Shown here: positions 54,638 through 63,722 of the stretch, one piece after another
Layout of the letters: each line of letters begins with the position of its first letter
Position numbering within the stretch: position 1 is the stretch's first letter
Source of the DNA: Lachnospiraceae bacterium
GTDB lineage: Bacteria; Bacillota; Clostridia; Lachnospirales; Lachnospiraceae
DNA length: 64,000 nt
Reading direction: 5' to 3'
NCBI GenBank assembly: GCA_021770345.1
Contig: JAETRD010000014.1
Coordinates: 1-64,000 of the forward strand
Translations under genes and position numbers: made by a program
The notes under the pieces: model-generated
The model's database searches: none
Seen by the model: the letters and a program-made list of their open reading frames with translations, nothing else
Told to the model about the DNA's origin: nothing

Positions 54638-55186
54638 CTACTTGACGGCCTTTTTCGCCGCCTTCTTTCCGTTCGCCGTGTCCCGGCTGTCCTTCGCCGG
54701 GCTCTTGCTTTTTAATTTCTTGCTTTTATTCTTTTTAATAGTCTGCCTTGCAGTCTGAACAGCCGCCTTCTTTTTTACTTTTATTCCAACAATATCAGGA
54801 GCCCATAATTCTAATGAGACAATACGTTTGCTCTCTGCAACGACCTTTTTAGAAGTGAGGCTTTTAAAATAAACTTTCGTGATTCCTCTGGCAGCACAAT
54901 CTTCATTGACTATCGCAAGCAGCTTTGGCTTATCCTGTCCATACGGCTTAAAAAGCTGCTGCATCCCCATGAGCTGTTCCAATGTTGTCATATCCTTACT
55001 GTCCTCAAGCAATATATCTATCATCACTTTGGCATTCTCATAGCCTACAGGCTGCGATTTTTTAAATCGTCCCTTCTCGTCCTGCGCCACATACACGCTG
55101 CCCGCCTCCTGCACTTCCACGCTTGTGACCTGACCTTGTAAATAGACGCCACCCAGCTTCACCACCTTTTCCTGTACATACAGCAT
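54638..55186 (-). CDS. Phage tail protein with Lys-rich C-terminus
   Basis: 182 residues from the ATG behind AGGAGGTGCAAT. The first 130 residues form a mixed alpha/beta domain (MLYVQEKVVKLGGVYLQGQV). The last 50 are extremely basic (KKNKSKKLKSKS...AAKKAVK). It lies between tape measure and hub, where LysM-type proteins (XkdP) or Mu DNA-circulation protein N stand; no LysM motif is visible. Function not assigned. Confidence 0.65.
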   Translation of the reverse strand: MLYVQEKVVKLGGVYLQGQVTSVEVQEAGSVYVAQDEKGRFKKSQPVGYENAKVMIDILLEDSKDMTTLEQLMGMQQLFKPYGQDKPKLLAIVNEDCAARGITKVYFKSLTSKKVVAESKRIVSLELWAPDIVGIKVKKKAAVQTARQTIKKNKSKKLKSKSPAKDSRDTANGKKAAKKAVK

Positions 55187-55196
55187 ATTGCACCTC

Positions 55197-58001
55197 CTAA
55201 GTTGTGACCGGAGAGTGGCTGTCCGTCCGGTTCTGTGCATCTTTTAATTCGTCTATCAACTTGTAGAGCAACGGCAAGTCCTTAATTTTTTCAATATCAA
55301 CCGTAATGCTTATCTGATGGATCGTTGTACCGCCTTCCCGGTCCCATCTCTCGGTTGTATACGTTTCCTTCGTCGTTGTGTTGCTTTCCTTTTCCTCCCG
55401 TACGGATGCTGCCTTTGACGTCAACGCGCTTGTGATGCTTGCCCCGCTCTGCTGTACGCTGTCGCTGCTTTCTTCATTTTCTCCTCGGACAACACCCCGG
55501 ATAATCTCGGTCATATGTTTCCACAGTTCCGCCAACGGCAGCACTGCTTCCGCTCCAGCTTCCCCGCCTGCCAGCAGATTATTTCCGGATGCGCCGAAAA
55601 TCGTCGGCTGTGTTAAAATACCGCCCTCCTTATACCACTCGATACCAAAATGCGGCACACTCGGCGGATTGATACTGAAGCCGCCCGATATGCTGATATG
55701 CGGGAGCTGCAAGTTCGGTAAACTCCATGAAAAATTGAAACACGACTTGATCCGCTCGATTGCTCCCGACACTACCGCTCTTGCAGATTCGAGTTTACCC
55801 GAGAAAGCGGATTGAATCCCCTCCAATGTCGCTTCTACCGCACTTTTCGCGGCCTGAATCTTTGATTCGATCGTAGCTCGAATGTTCTCAAGTTTTCCGC
55901 CGGTAAGATTGTCTATAAATGTGAATCCGGCCGTGTAATAGCCTTTCACTCCCTCGATCGCTGCCGCCGTCACACCGCGAATACCACCGCCGTGTTCCTC
56001 GTAGGCCGCTTTCATATTGTTAAGTTTCTCCCGTACCGTGTCAGATGTTGCCCCTAAAATATTTCCGGCAAAATTCTTTATTGACTCAAGCCCATTTTTC
56101 ACCGTATTTTTCATACTGCTTATCATTGCACTCGCATCAATGCCGAGCGCAGACAGGGCGCCGCCTATTGCATCCAGGAATCCGGATGCAAATCCACCGA
56201 TAAATGAAAGTATTGCATTAAATCCATTTTTGATGTAATTCTTGAAATCTTCGGCTGCAGCCGATGCAAAATCAAGCGCCCCTGAAAAATCCCCCTGAAA
56301 TAAAGCGGCTACCATACGCACCACATTGGTGGCAAATGAGGCAAAACTCGAAATCGCATCTATTAACGGCGTCAGCGCGGATATTGCTCCCTGCACCGCT
56401 CCGGCAAAAACGGATCCAAGCACTACAAGGATCACTGCTCCTATTTTCTCGACTATCTGTATGAGAGGCTGGGCCGCCTGCCATAGCTCCATGAGCTTTC
56501 CGCCCAGATTCTGCAGAGCAGGCTGTATCGTCGACCATGCTTGCGTAACCGCTGATCGTACCTGTTCAAACAGCCCCTTCCAAAAATTTCGAAAAGCTTC
56601 CGACTTGTTCCACAGGACAACAAAGGCGGCTACAAGCGCCACGATCCCGACAATCACCCATGTGATGGGGGATGCAAGGAACGCTGTATTCATTCCCGAT
56701 ACGGCGGTTTTCACAAGCCCTATGGCGTTCTTTGCTGATAAGAAAAGCTTTCCAAGACTCCCGACCACACCCATTACGCTTCCGCCGATCGTAAGAAATA
56801 TACCAAGTTTCAGAGCTATGTTCATGATGCTCTGCACCGTCTCCTGATTATTGCTTATCCACTCGGAACCTTTTTGGATCAACCCGCTCACCTTGTCCAT
56901 CGTGTTATTAACAGCGGGAAGAAGACCGTTACCCAGCTCCTCCACATTATTATGTATCTGCTGCTTCAGCACTTGGAATTTTTGCTCTGGCGTGTTATTA
57001 ATTGCCTCCGCCATCTCCTCTGTTACGGCAATGCCTCTTTTCATGCTCCCCTGTAAGTCCTGTATCCCACTGTCAAGAGTCTCCACATTGTTATACAGCA
57101 GGTCTATGAGCGCAACCGCCTCATCGACTCCGAAGGCTTCCTTCAGCTCCCGCTTTTCTACCGCATCTATGGTATCCCCATATTTACTCTGTAACTCGGT
57201 CAGTATCTCCGGCATGGATAACAACTGGTTGTTGGTATCAAGGAAAGTCAACCCCAGTTTTTTCCCGGCACTGGATGCCTGATTGAGGAATGACTTGTAC
57301 TTCGTTGCCGCCTCCGATCCGGACATCGTGGTCTGCAGCTGTCCCATAATGGCAAGCTGCTCCTCAAGCGGAACATTTGCGTTTGTCGCAGTAGCCCCGA
57401 GCGCTGATATAGCGCTCGCCATCTCAGATCCGGATGTCTTATAGTTTTTCACTGCTGTAGCTATCCCGGCGGAGAACATCTCGCCAAACTCAAGGTCTGA
57501 CATATCATCATAAAAGCCTTTATAAATACCGTACCCTGTAGCAAACAGTGAGCCCATCTCTTCCGTTGTCGATTTCGTGGCTTTACCCGTCAGCGCCGCC
57601 AGCTGCGTGAACTGTGCCACGCCTTCATCTGTCAGGGATGCTATTCCCGATTTAATATCATAGGATGCCGTTATGAAGTCGGACTTACTTGTGCCTGCCC
57701 ATGTATCGGAAAAGCTCTTTGCCGCATCCTCCACCGCCTTCAGATTTTTTACCCCGAGAGAGGATAACTCCCCCAATGCATTTTGCGTGTCAAAAGTGGC
57801 TGTGACTGTTTTCGCACAGAGACCGGTGATACCGGCTCCAACCCCCGCCATTGCCACACCGGCTTTCTGCATGGTCCCGAAGGCTGCATTTAGTTTTTCG
57901 ATAGCGCCTGAAACGTTATTACCGACTCCTCCCATCTGACCGGACAGGTTATCCACCATGTTCAGGATGACAGACAATTTATATACGGACTCCATGCCCA
58001 T
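55197..58001 (-). CDS. Tail tape-measure protein
   Basis: 934 residues behind GGGAGG. Begins with a TP901-type domain (ITASYDIKSGIASL, TGKATKSTTEEMGSLFATGYG, GSEAATKYKSFL), then hydrophobic helices (about 390-460) and long Ala/Gly-rich amphipathic helices to about 800. Tape-measure length sets tail length; 934 residues suggests a tail of roughly 140 nm by the usual 1.5 A per residue rule. The C-terminal 130 residues are polar. It is preceded by the chaperone pair with the frameshift site, as in nearly all tailed phages. Confidence 0.92.
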   Translation of the reverse strand: MGMESVYKLSVILNMVDNLSGQMGGVGNNVSGAIEKLNAAFGTMQKAGVAMAGVGAGITGLCAKTVTATFDTQNALGELSSLGVKNLKAVEDAAKSFSDTWAGTSKSDFITASYDIKSGIASLTDEGVAQFTQLAALTGKATKSTTEEMGSLFATGYGIYKGFYDDMSDLEFGEMFSAGIATAVKNYKTSGSEMASAISALGATATNANVPLEEQLAIMGQLQTTMSGSEAATKYKSFLNQASSAGKKLGLTFLDTNNQLLSMPEILTELQSKYGDTIDAVEKRELKEAFGVDEAVALIDLLYNNVETLDSGIQDLQGSMKRGIAVTEEMAEAINNTPEQKFQVLKQQIHNNVEELGNGLLPAVNNTMDKVSGLIQKGSEWISNNQETVQSIMNIALKLGIFLTIGGSVMGVVGSLGKLFLSAKNAIGLVKTAVSGMNTAFLASPITWVIVGIVALVAAFVVLWNKSEAFRNFWKGLFEQVRSAVTQAWSTIQPALQNLGGKLMELWQAAQPLIQIVEKIGAVILVVLGSVFAGAVQGAISALTPLIDAISSFASFATNVVRMVAALFQGDFSGALDFASAAAEDFKNYIKNGFNAILSFIGGFASGFLDAIGGALSALGIDASAMISSMKNTVKNGLESIKNFAGNILGATSDTVREKLNNMKAAYEEHGGGIRGVTAAAIEGVKGYYTAGFTFIDNLTGGKLENIRATIESKIQAAKSAVEATLEGIQSAFSGKLESARAVVSGAIERIKSCFNFSWSLPNLQLPHISISGGFSINPPSVPHFGIEWYKEGGILTQPTIFGASGNNLLAGGEAGAEAVLPLAELWKHMTEIIRGVVRGENEESSDSVQQSGASITSALTSKAASVREEKESNTTTKETYTTERWDREGGTTIHQISITVDIEKIKDLPLLYKLIDELKDAQNRTDSHSPVTT

Positions 58002-58021
58002 GTAACCACCTCCCTGTTGCG

Positions 58022-58248
58022 TTAATCATCGGAAAAATTGTCCGCTATCCCTTTTGCTACACCGGCTTCAATGTCCTCAATCCGCATCTCCCTGGCACAA
58101 TCTGCCTGTGCATACAGAGATATGAATTCATCAAAAGTCAGATCTTCAAAACATTCCGGAAGCAGTTCCGCGGGAAGATAGGTGTATATGATCATCTTCC
58201 CGCAACTCACAAAACTGCTCTTAAACTGCTCTTTGGCATCCTCTACAG
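58022..58248 (-). CDS. Tail assembly chaperone, frameshift (T) part
   Basis: This frame has no independent start: it is open from the slip site through to 58022 and encodes AVEDAKEQFKSSFVSCGK followed by a 62-residue acidic part (TYLPAELLPECFEDLTFDE...). A GTG at 58210 is without a ribosome site. In the -1 frame the codons after A_AAA_AAG read GCT GTA GAG GAT, with no stop. By analogy with lambda G/GT, the ribosome makes a minor G-T fusion that loads the tape measure. The fused product from 58656 would have about 212 residues. Confidence 0.78.
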
Positions 58249-58656
58249 CTTTTTTACCGACGTTGTATCCGCAAGACCAAGCATGCGGAGCAGCTTGTCC
58301 GCAAGACTGATCGTGATTGCCGGGTATTCCTCCACTGTATTTCTGAGTTCAAAGCGCTGTTCCTCGATGATGTTGTCAAACACAAAGCTTTTGGATGCCT
58401 TCGTGACGGAATTTGAGATTGTCTTCACATAGCGGTCGTAGGATGCCGGTTTCGGCTTGCGGAAAAAATACGTGAACGCCTCCTCTGTATCATCATCTAC
58501 CTGCACCGTTGTCGTCACCGTATATATTTTTTCTTCCGTTCCGGAATACTTTATCTTCAGACTCTCGATGTCACCCGACTGTTCCGTTCCATTCTTCGCC
58601 GCCTGCTCCGCTTCTTTCCCTGCTCTGATAAGCTCCATTTCTTTTTTTTCGTTCAT
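58243..58656 (-). CDS. Tail assembly chaperone (G part)
   Basis: 137 residues from the ATG at 58656, eight bases behind GGAGG (an ATG two codons upstream is too near). The domain, with KIYTVTTTVQVDDDTEEAFTY (in part) and FRKPKPASYDRYVK, resembles gpG-type chaperones. It ends SVKKL shortly after the slippery heptamer at 58249-58255. Located between tube and tape measure, exactly where the chaperone gene is expected. Confidence 0.8.
   Translation of the reverse strand: MNEKKEMELIRAGKEAEQAAKNGTEQSGDIESLKIKYSGTEEKIYTVTTTVQVDDDTEEAFTYFFRKPKPASYDRYVKTISNSVTKASKSFVFDNIIEEQRFELRNTVEEYPAITISLADKLLRMLGLADTTSVKKL
58249..58255 (-). promoter_or_regulatory. -1 ribosomal frameshift heptamer A_AAA_AAG
   Basis: Reverse strand reads GTA AAA AAG CTG TAG in the G frame; the heptamer is A AAA AAG, the efficient bacterial -1 slip sequence (as in dnaX). 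Slippage bypasses the TAG and enters the open T frame. Confidence 0.8.
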
Positions 58657-58691
58657 ACTCATATCCTCCGTTTTTGTCATTTATTTTATTA

Positions 58692-59138
58692 TTACGCATC
58701 CAGACCGTTGATTTTAATTCCGCCCATTGCAATACCGTCAAGGTCTACCTTCATCGACTTATCCCCCTGCGCCACCTTAAAGCTGCGCTTGGACAGCACG
58801 ACGTTTGTGAGTACATCCGTACAGGTTGCTGCTCCTTCGTCCGCATAATTTATTACAATTTTGGGGATGACGTATCTGTAGAAGCTTTTATAGCCCTTTG
58901 ACTTAATCACTCTACACATCTCGTTGAAATCCTCGCGAAGTAAAGATAACTTGACGGAGTTCTTCTGGTTCCCGGTTCCGTATCCCCTGATTTTTCCGCC
59001 TTTGCCATAGATAGGTTCGCTCTCCTGCTCGTCATCGTAAGAGATTTCCATAGGCTCCATCGACTCCATACCGGATGCCGTGATTGTCACGCTGGACCAG
59101 TCATATACTTTGCCATTTACCAGCTGTTTATTTGCCAT
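58692..59138 (-). CDS. Phage tail tube protein (XkdM-like)
   Basis: 148 residues, small and beta-rich, starting MANKQLVNGKVYDWSSVTIT. The pattern YDDEQESEPIYGKGGKIRGY and the final GDKSMKVDLDGIAMGGI match the DUF2001/XkdM tube proteins of contractile phages and PBSX-like elements. It is placed 26 bases after the sheath gene, as usual. Confidence 0.85.
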   Translation of the reverse strand: MANKQLVNGKVYDWSSVTITASGMESMEPMEISYDDEQESEPIYGKGGKIRGYGTGNQKNSVKLSLLREDFNEMCRVIKSKGYKSFYRYVIPKIVINYADEGAATCTDVLTNVVLSKRSFKVAQGDKSMKVDLDGIAMGGIKINGLDA

Positions 59139-59164
59139 ACCGATTTACCTCCTTTCCTAAAATG

Positions 59165-60580
59165 CTAAGATGCATAGGGATTCTCTACCGCAAAGGTCAG
59201 GTTCATCTCCCTCACATGCCCCATAGGTACATACATTATCCGGATGTCAAGGCTCTCATCCACAAGAATGTTGAGGTTTTCCGTGTCGATTGTAACAGAA
59301 CCGGAACTGATAATCTTATCCCGGACGGCATCCTCCAGCGGCGTGTTAAGCTGCTCCTGAATGTTTATGATGCTTGTCTCGATATCTCCCGGATCAATCT
59401 CCATCTGCAATTCGTTCAGCGCTTCCGCACGAACCGCACGCACAAGCCTGTTAGATACGCGCACATCTTCCGCATACGCATAATCGCTTCCCTGCGGTGA
59501 CATCATATTGGCGGATGTCACGAAAAAGTCTTCTTTTCCGATATACTGCCGGATCGTCACGAACTTTGCGGCATCTAAAGTCTCGATATAGTCCTCAATT
59601 CCTTCCGGGAGCAGCTTCCGCAGTTTCGCCTCTGAGATCGGAAAGCTCCGCACCTCTCCGATGCTCTGCGACTCTTTTGCCCTCCCATAGAGTCCTGTCA
59701 CAATGCCCGCATTGTTAATCTCCTGCACCCTGCCATCCATCCGCTGATACCGGGAGTTACTGCATACTACCTGCATATACATGCTGTTAATGCCTTTCCG
59801 CTCCTCAAGCATAGCGTTCACATATTCGTCAAGGCTTTCATTCCCCCGGATTCCCCTTGCTTCGCAGACAAAATACAGAGGTCTCTTATATTTTGTCAAA
59901 AAATCCTCCGCAAGCGTACACAGAGCCGCCCATAGCGCTTTTGAGGATGCCCCCACGATATGGACAAACTCAAACACGATCGGGCTGTTAATAAGACTCT
60001 CCACAGCGCGGATAACCGCTTCATTGTTCATAGCCGGAGCAGTTGTCGAAAAGGCAAAACGGTCGCCTGCCCGGAAACTGTCACCGTCTTCTGCATCCGT
60101 GAATTTCACACGGAGTCCGCTCATTGCCAGCTCCGCCTCACCAGTGACAGGTATAGTAATCTCTTCCGTAAATGTGCTGCCCCCATCTAAGGAATACCTG
60201 TAGCTGCCCTCATTGCATTCTCCGGCATCCACGATTTCAACTACAATGTCATACGCATTGTTCGGGGAACCCTGCACTGCAAAACTCCCCGCACCCGTTT
60301 TCTCCCCCTTGATTTCTCCAACTGTTCCAGCAGTTCCCGCCGAAACCGGAATGCAATAGATTGCGGAAGCTCCCCACTCCACCGCATCCATGCAGGCGTC
60401 CGCAAGCGGAGTGTCCCCGAGCCGCTCTTTGATTTTTTTAACATCCATTGTGCCGCTGATTAAAATAGGTGCGGTGCTCTCCGCATTCGATATGCCAATC
60501 TTAATATGTACCCCGGTTCCGATCTGGCTGCTGCGGCCAAGATTGCCGTCTTCCACTCTTACATTTACATCTCCATACAT
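59165..60580 (-). CDS. Contractile tail sheath protein (DUF2586-like)
   Basis: 471 residues, behind GGGAGG. Starts MYGDVNVRVEDGNLGRSSQI and continues with the sheath-type core GVHIKIGISNAES, YFVCEARGIRG, and the C-terminal domain LDIRIMYVPMGHVREMNLTF. The presence of a sheath shows a myovirus-like tail. DUF2586 members include Mu-like sheath proteins (gpL). Confidence 0.88.
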   Translation of the reverse strand: MYGDVNVRVEDGNLGRSSQIGTGVHIKIGISNAESTAPILISGTMDVKKIKERLGDTPLADACMDAVEWGASAIYCIPVSAGTAGTVGEIKGEKTGAGSFAVQGSPNNAYDIVVEIVDAGECNEGSYRYSLDGGSTFTEEITIPVTGEAELAMSGLRVKFTDAEDGDSFRAGDRFAFSTTAPAMNNEAVIRAVESLINSPIVFEFVHIVGASSKALWAALCTLAEDFLTKYKRPLYFVCEARGIRGNESLDEYVNAMLEERKGINSMYMQVVCSNSRYQRMDGRVQEINNAGIVTGLYGRAKESQSIGEVRSFPISEAKLRKLLPEGIEDYIETLDAAKFVTIRQYIGKEDFFVTSANMMSPQGSDYAYAEDVRVSNRLVRAVRAEALNELQMEIDPGDIETSIINIQEQLNTPLEDAVRDKIISSGSVTIDTENLNILVDESLDIRIMYVPMGHVREMNLTFAVENPYAS

Positions 60581-60583
60581 TTG

Positions 60584-60808
60584 TTATCCCTTCGCCTCCC
60601 TGTCTTCCATACTTCCGCAAGTCGAAGCGGTTCGGAAGGCCTCACAGGCTGTCCGGAACTCCTGCTCCTCTACCTGTTTGCCGCTTTTCCATCCGTTTGC
60701 CGCCTTCGTTCCCTCAAATACCGCATCCGATACGCCAAGCTCCTGCTTAAGCTGCTCAATGCTCTTTAATGGTACCGCTTTTCTCATTTCTGCCATACTC
60801 TCACTCAT
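60584..60808 (-). CDS. Small phage protein upstream of the sheath gene
   Basis: 74 residues, MSESMAEMRKAVPLKSIEQL, helical, acidic, with a repeat-like pattern VPLKSIEQLKQELGVS and a Lys/Glu-rich tail. Stop TAA lies three bases before the sheath ATG, and its end carries the sheath ribosome site. In Mu a small gene (38) stands in the same place. No function known. Confidence 0.68.
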   Translation of the reverse strand: MSESMAEMRKAVPLKSIEQLKQELGVSDAVFEGTKAANGWKSGKQVEEQEFRTACEAFRTASTCGSMEDREAKG

Positions 60809-60832
60809 TTCTGCGCTGCTTTATGCGCCTAG

Positions 60833-60892
60833 CGCAAGTTTGTGCAAGCAGCGCAGGCACAAACTTGCGAGTGAAAGATAAATCTTTCACTC
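60833..60892. other. Two perfect adjacent hairpins inside the late operon
   Basis: CGCAAGTTTGTGC (60833-60845) pairs with GCACAAACTTGCG (60857-60869), 13 bp; directly next GAGTGAAAGAT (60869-60879) pairs with ATCTTTCACTC (60882-60892), 11 bp with a two-base loop. The second contains the stop codon of the gene at 60887. No T-run on the reverse strand. It occupies the only untranslated gap of the head-to-tail junction, perhaps an mRNA processing or attenuation site. Confidence 0.7.
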
Positions 60893-61372
60893 TTCCTCCC
60901 TATTCATAGAACCGATATCCATTGACTTGATATCTCTATCCTCGTAAATGCCGCCTTCGAAAGTGATATCAAATTGTACCGCTACTTTCGCTTTCAGGAT
61001 ACTGTCGCCTTCCTCTACCCAATCCACATCCCCCACCACGATGTTCACCCAGTTTCCATCTACAGCGATCCCCTTTTTAAGGTTCCGCAAAAAACTCTCA
61101 AGAATTCCCTCCACCGCTTCCTCTGATGTATCCGCGATCACTACATGAAATGATGTGCTCCTGTTCCACAGCCTGACTCTACGCTTCTGATGCCCCTCTT
61201 GGTCCATAAATCTTCTTTTTGAGCCGGAGCGTGTAAACGTCTCACCGTTTCGCAGCACTGCAGCAACATGGACTTCATTCCCCTGCTTCAGTTTTTTCAT
61301 GGCAGTGTAAACCTGACTTTTGATGCCGGAGTTTTTTAATGTTTCAATTATGTAATCTTTCTCTACTACCAT
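60887..61372 (-). CDS. Phage head-tail joining / tail completion-like protein
   Basis: 161 residues, MVVEKDYIIETLKNSGIKSQ. Alpha/beta pattern with SEEAVEGILESFLRNLKKGIAVDGNW and an acidic end. Position (between morphogenesis protein and sheath) matches Mu gp37 or a tail terminator; the sequence itself I do not recognise. Stop codon inside a perfect hairpin. Confidence 0.62.
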   Translation of the reverse strand: MVVEKDYIIETLKNSGIKSQVYTAMKKLKQGNEVHVAAVLRNGETFTRSGSKRRFMDQEGHQKRRVRLWNRSTSFHVVIADTSEEAVEGILESFLRNLKKGIAVDGNWVNIVVGDVDWVEEGDSILKAKVAVQFDITFEGGIYEDRDIKSMDIGSMNREEE

Positions 61373-61402
61373 ATCCCCAACTTCCTCCGGATTGTTCCGC
61401 TG

Positions 61403-61891
61403 CTATTCCTCAAAAATCTCCTCCAAAGCATCTTTGATATCCTGCTCATCCTCTGCGCTGATACCCAGAAATGGCCTTGATGGTATGCTTACCCTGACAG
61501 AAGTTACCTTCCTCCATTGCCCGCCAATCTTAAATGTAAGGTATTTCTTATTTTTTGCTCTTATGGTCCGCTCATCACCAAATTGATGCGTCGCGGCCCT
61601 GATATCATTGGTACCAACGGCAAGCCCTCTCTCACTCACCTCTGACCGGATACTGTTTTTAAACTGCGCGGTCTTTGTGAGGGTTTTACCGCCCTCTTCT
61701 CTTGCCCGAACGGACGTCTTCCATGCTCTCCCTTCCGGGGATTTCTCCTCCGTAAACCGTTCTACTGCAGAAGTCCTAAGCCCTTCCGCGATTGCGTTCA
61801 GCGCCCCGCGGATCTCAAGGGTGCTCAGACGGTTCAGACGCCTGAGCAGGGCATCCGTATCACCGGACAGCTCTGCTCTGATTGACGACAT
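61403..61891 (-). CDS. Phage virion morphogenesis protein (Mu gpG / gpS-like)
   Basis: 162 residues. Family pattern: GALNAIAEGLRTSAVERFTEEKSPEGRAWKT (RF..E..P.G..W), then TLTKTAQFKNSIRSEV and PSRPFLGISAEDEQDI, the PxRPFLG box near the C-terminus being characteristic of the phage morphogenesis family PF05069. It is needed for tail or head completion in P2 and Mu. Three bases from the DUF1320 gene. Confidence 0.85.
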   Translation of the reverse strand: MSSIRAELSGDTDALLRRLNRLSTLEIRGALNAIAEGLRTSAVERFTEEKSPEGRAWKTSVRAREEGGKTLTKTAQFKNSIRSEVSERGLAVGTNDIRAATHQFGDERTIRAKNKKYLTFKIGGQWRKVTSVRVSIPSRPFLGISAEDEQDIKDALEEIFEE

Positions 61892-61894
61892 CGT

Positions 61895-62350
61895 TCACCA
61901 CCCTCTCATGCTATCCCGCGAGAAGATCCGGCCGGATGACTGCATTTTAAAACCATTTGCTGCTCCCTGATCTGCAGAAGAGCCCTCCTCAACACCAATG
62001 TCAATAACACCTTTTGCGACATTGAGCAGAAATGCAACGGCTGCGTTATAACGCGTCAGAAAAGTCTTTTCGCGCTCATCTTCATCAATACCCGTTCGCG
62101 ATACCAGGTTGTACGCCGCAATATCCTTCGCAAATTTGCGAATGACCTGCGGTGTTTTCGTAAACGGAACACTGTACCTTTTCGAAAGGTACCCGTCAAT
62201 CTCCGCACAGGCGTCAGATACCGCCTGTCCGGCAAGCGCCTCGATCTTTTGTCTGCGCTCCGCAGCATCCTCTATGTACTCATCTCCGATGATAACGCTT
62301 TGCATATCCTCTTTAATCATGGCAAGCGCCTCCTCCGCGGTACAGTACAT
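61895..62350 (-). CDS. DUF1320 head-tail protein (Mu gp36-like)
   Basis: 151 residues from the ATG at 62350 (MYCTAEEALAMIKED), behind GGCAGGTG; a longer frame from 62491 overlaps the capsid gene and is not the family start. DUF1320 features: EIDGYLSKRYSVPFTKTPQVIRKFAKDIAAY and a final glycine/serine-rich end. Probably a head-tail adaptor. It follows the capsid gene by 16 bases. Confidence 0.83.
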   Translation of the reverse strand: MYCTAEEALAMIKEDMQSVIIGDEYIEDAAERRQKIEALAGQAVSDACAEIDGYLSKRYSVPFTKTPQVIRKFAKDIAAYNLVSRTGIDEDEREKTFLTRYNAAVAFLLNVAKGVIDIGVEEGSSADQGAANGFKMQSSGRIFSRDSMRGW

Positions 62351-62366
62351 TCTTATCACCTGCCTT

Positions 62367-63269
62367 CTATCCCTTTGCCTGTACGTCCTCTTCCCCGGTA
62401 GAGCCATATGCCATCTGCCAAAAACCGTATCCGGCATTGCTTCTTCCATCCGCCCCGTATAAAAATTTATCGAACATGAAAACATTCTCATCCGTGTCCT
62501 TTGTCAGGGATACGAACTTGATTTTCTTCCGGAGCTGATAGATAAACGGCTTTAAAAAGCGATTTGTACACAGAAGGAACCAGTATGCCGGGTGCTCTGC
62601 AAGCATGGGCTCTACATGGAGCTTCGCCGTCCCCTTCAGCACATTGGTGGTGCCTTCAATCTGATCGGCCTCCAGAATAAGCCGCCCCTCCTCTTCCAAT
62701 GCCGGCGGCACAACCAGAAGGTCGGGCACAAGCTTCAGACTTTTGCCCTTGTCGCCTTTGATGCTCATAATCGTACTCCGTGCCTCCATATAGGAATCCC
62801 TTGTCAGTTTCTTATTGCTGCGGTTGCTGTAGATCTCGTCGCCGATCTTGTGCGCCGTATTAAAAAATGAAAGCCCGTCATAACATTTCTCTGTAAATCC
62901 GGCCATCATGGCAGTAAAGACAAGATCATCCGGATGCAGCGCTGCCGCTTCCCCCATGTTCGAAAAAAAAGCGGTATAAACGCCATACTTGTCATCCTCA
63001 ATATCATCCCTCGGCACGCCTATCGTCATCTCAAACTTCTTATTCTTAATGAGATAGTCATAAGCGGCAAGAGCCTGTATCTCCCTCTCTCCAACCCACT
63101 CCCTCATGCCGGGCATCTGACCCAGCCACTTGTAATCCTGTTCCCCCGTGGCGCTGGGCACAACGGTTGCAACCTTCTGATAATTGGACTGTGTATCTGT
63201 AAAACTCTTGTTGAAAGCCGTGGAATATCCCACGGATAATCCATGTAAATTCGCCTGATTAACAATCAT
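62367..63269 (-). CDS. Major capsid protein, Mu gpT family
   Basis: 300 residues. Strong gpT features: IVNQANLHGLSVGYSTAFNK near the start, VATVVPSATGEQDYKWLGQMPGMREWVGER, and DLLVVPPALE later. This is the head protein of Mu and of related transposable phages, unlike the HK97-type with a cleaved arm gene order, and is the main reason for calling the prophage Mu-like. Confidence 0.9.
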   Translation of the reverse strand: MIVNQANLHGLSVGYSTAFNKSFTDTQSNYQKVATVVPSATGEQDYKWLGQMPGMREWVGEREIQALAAYDYLIKNKKFEMTIGVPRDDIEDDKYGVYTAFFSNMGEAAALHPDDLVFTAMMAGFTEKCYDGLSFFNTAHKIGDEIYSNRSNKKLTRDSYMEARSTIMSIKGDKGKSLKLVPDLLVVPPALEEEGRLILEADQIEGTTNVLKGTAKLHVEPMLAEHPAYWFLLCTNRFLKPFIYQLRKKIKFVSLTKDTDENVFMFDKFLYGADGRSNAGYGFWQMAYGSTGEEDVQAKG

Positions 63270-63721
63270 AATTCTTCTCCTCCTTGTGTCACGGTTCCCG
63301 GTTTTGTCGTCTCTTCTGTCTCCGCCGTGATAATCTGCTGTGTCATGTCTACGGTCACTCCGTCAGCGCATACCTCCAAAATAATGCCTGCCACGCCTCC
63401 GCCATCCGCTGTGATGGTTACGGTCCGCTCATCCTTAACGTAGCAAGGCTTCAGGATGTCAGTCTCTTTAATGGTTCCGTCATTGTTCCAGACAAATGTC
63501 CCGCGTTTTACGCTGACCGCCTGTTCCCCGTCTGCCCCGTTGCGGTTATCACAATACCGCTGTACGCAGCCTGCAACCCTAAGCCCATCGGAAGCCGCCG
63601 CCGGAACTGCATATCCGTCTTTATTAATTGCTGCCATAGCTGCCTCTATCAGCTCCACTCCGCCTTTCACCGGAATATGAATCATTCGGTTCCCGGTCCT
63701 CTCATTTCCCGTTCTGTTCAT
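63266..63721 (-). CDS. Phage capsid-associated protein (decoration or gp35-like)
   Basis: 151 residues behind GGAGGGTTAAG. Domain MIHIPVKGGVELIEAAMAAI, then a beta-rich part (AVSVKRGTFVWNND, YVKDERTVTITADG) like capsid stabilising proteins (DUF2190 type), and a Thr/Glu-rich tail with low complexity. Position between protease/scaffold and major capsid agrees with a decoration or Mu gp35-like role. Overlaps the capsid gene by four bases. Confidence 0.65.
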   Translation of the reverse strand: MNRTGNERTGNRMIHIPVKGGVELIEAAMAAINKDGYAVPAAASDGLRVAGCVQRYCDNRNGADGEQAVSVKRGTFVWNNDGTIKETDILKPCYVKDERTVTITADGGGVAGIILEVCADGVTVDMTQQIITAETEETTKPGTVTQGGEEL

Positions 63722-63722
63722 C

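Noticed and set aside
58022-58210. Independent 62-residue gene starting at GTG 58210
   Set aside because: No ribosome site; the frame is open upstream to a canonical -1 slip heptamer, so it is better read as the T part of a G-T chaperone.
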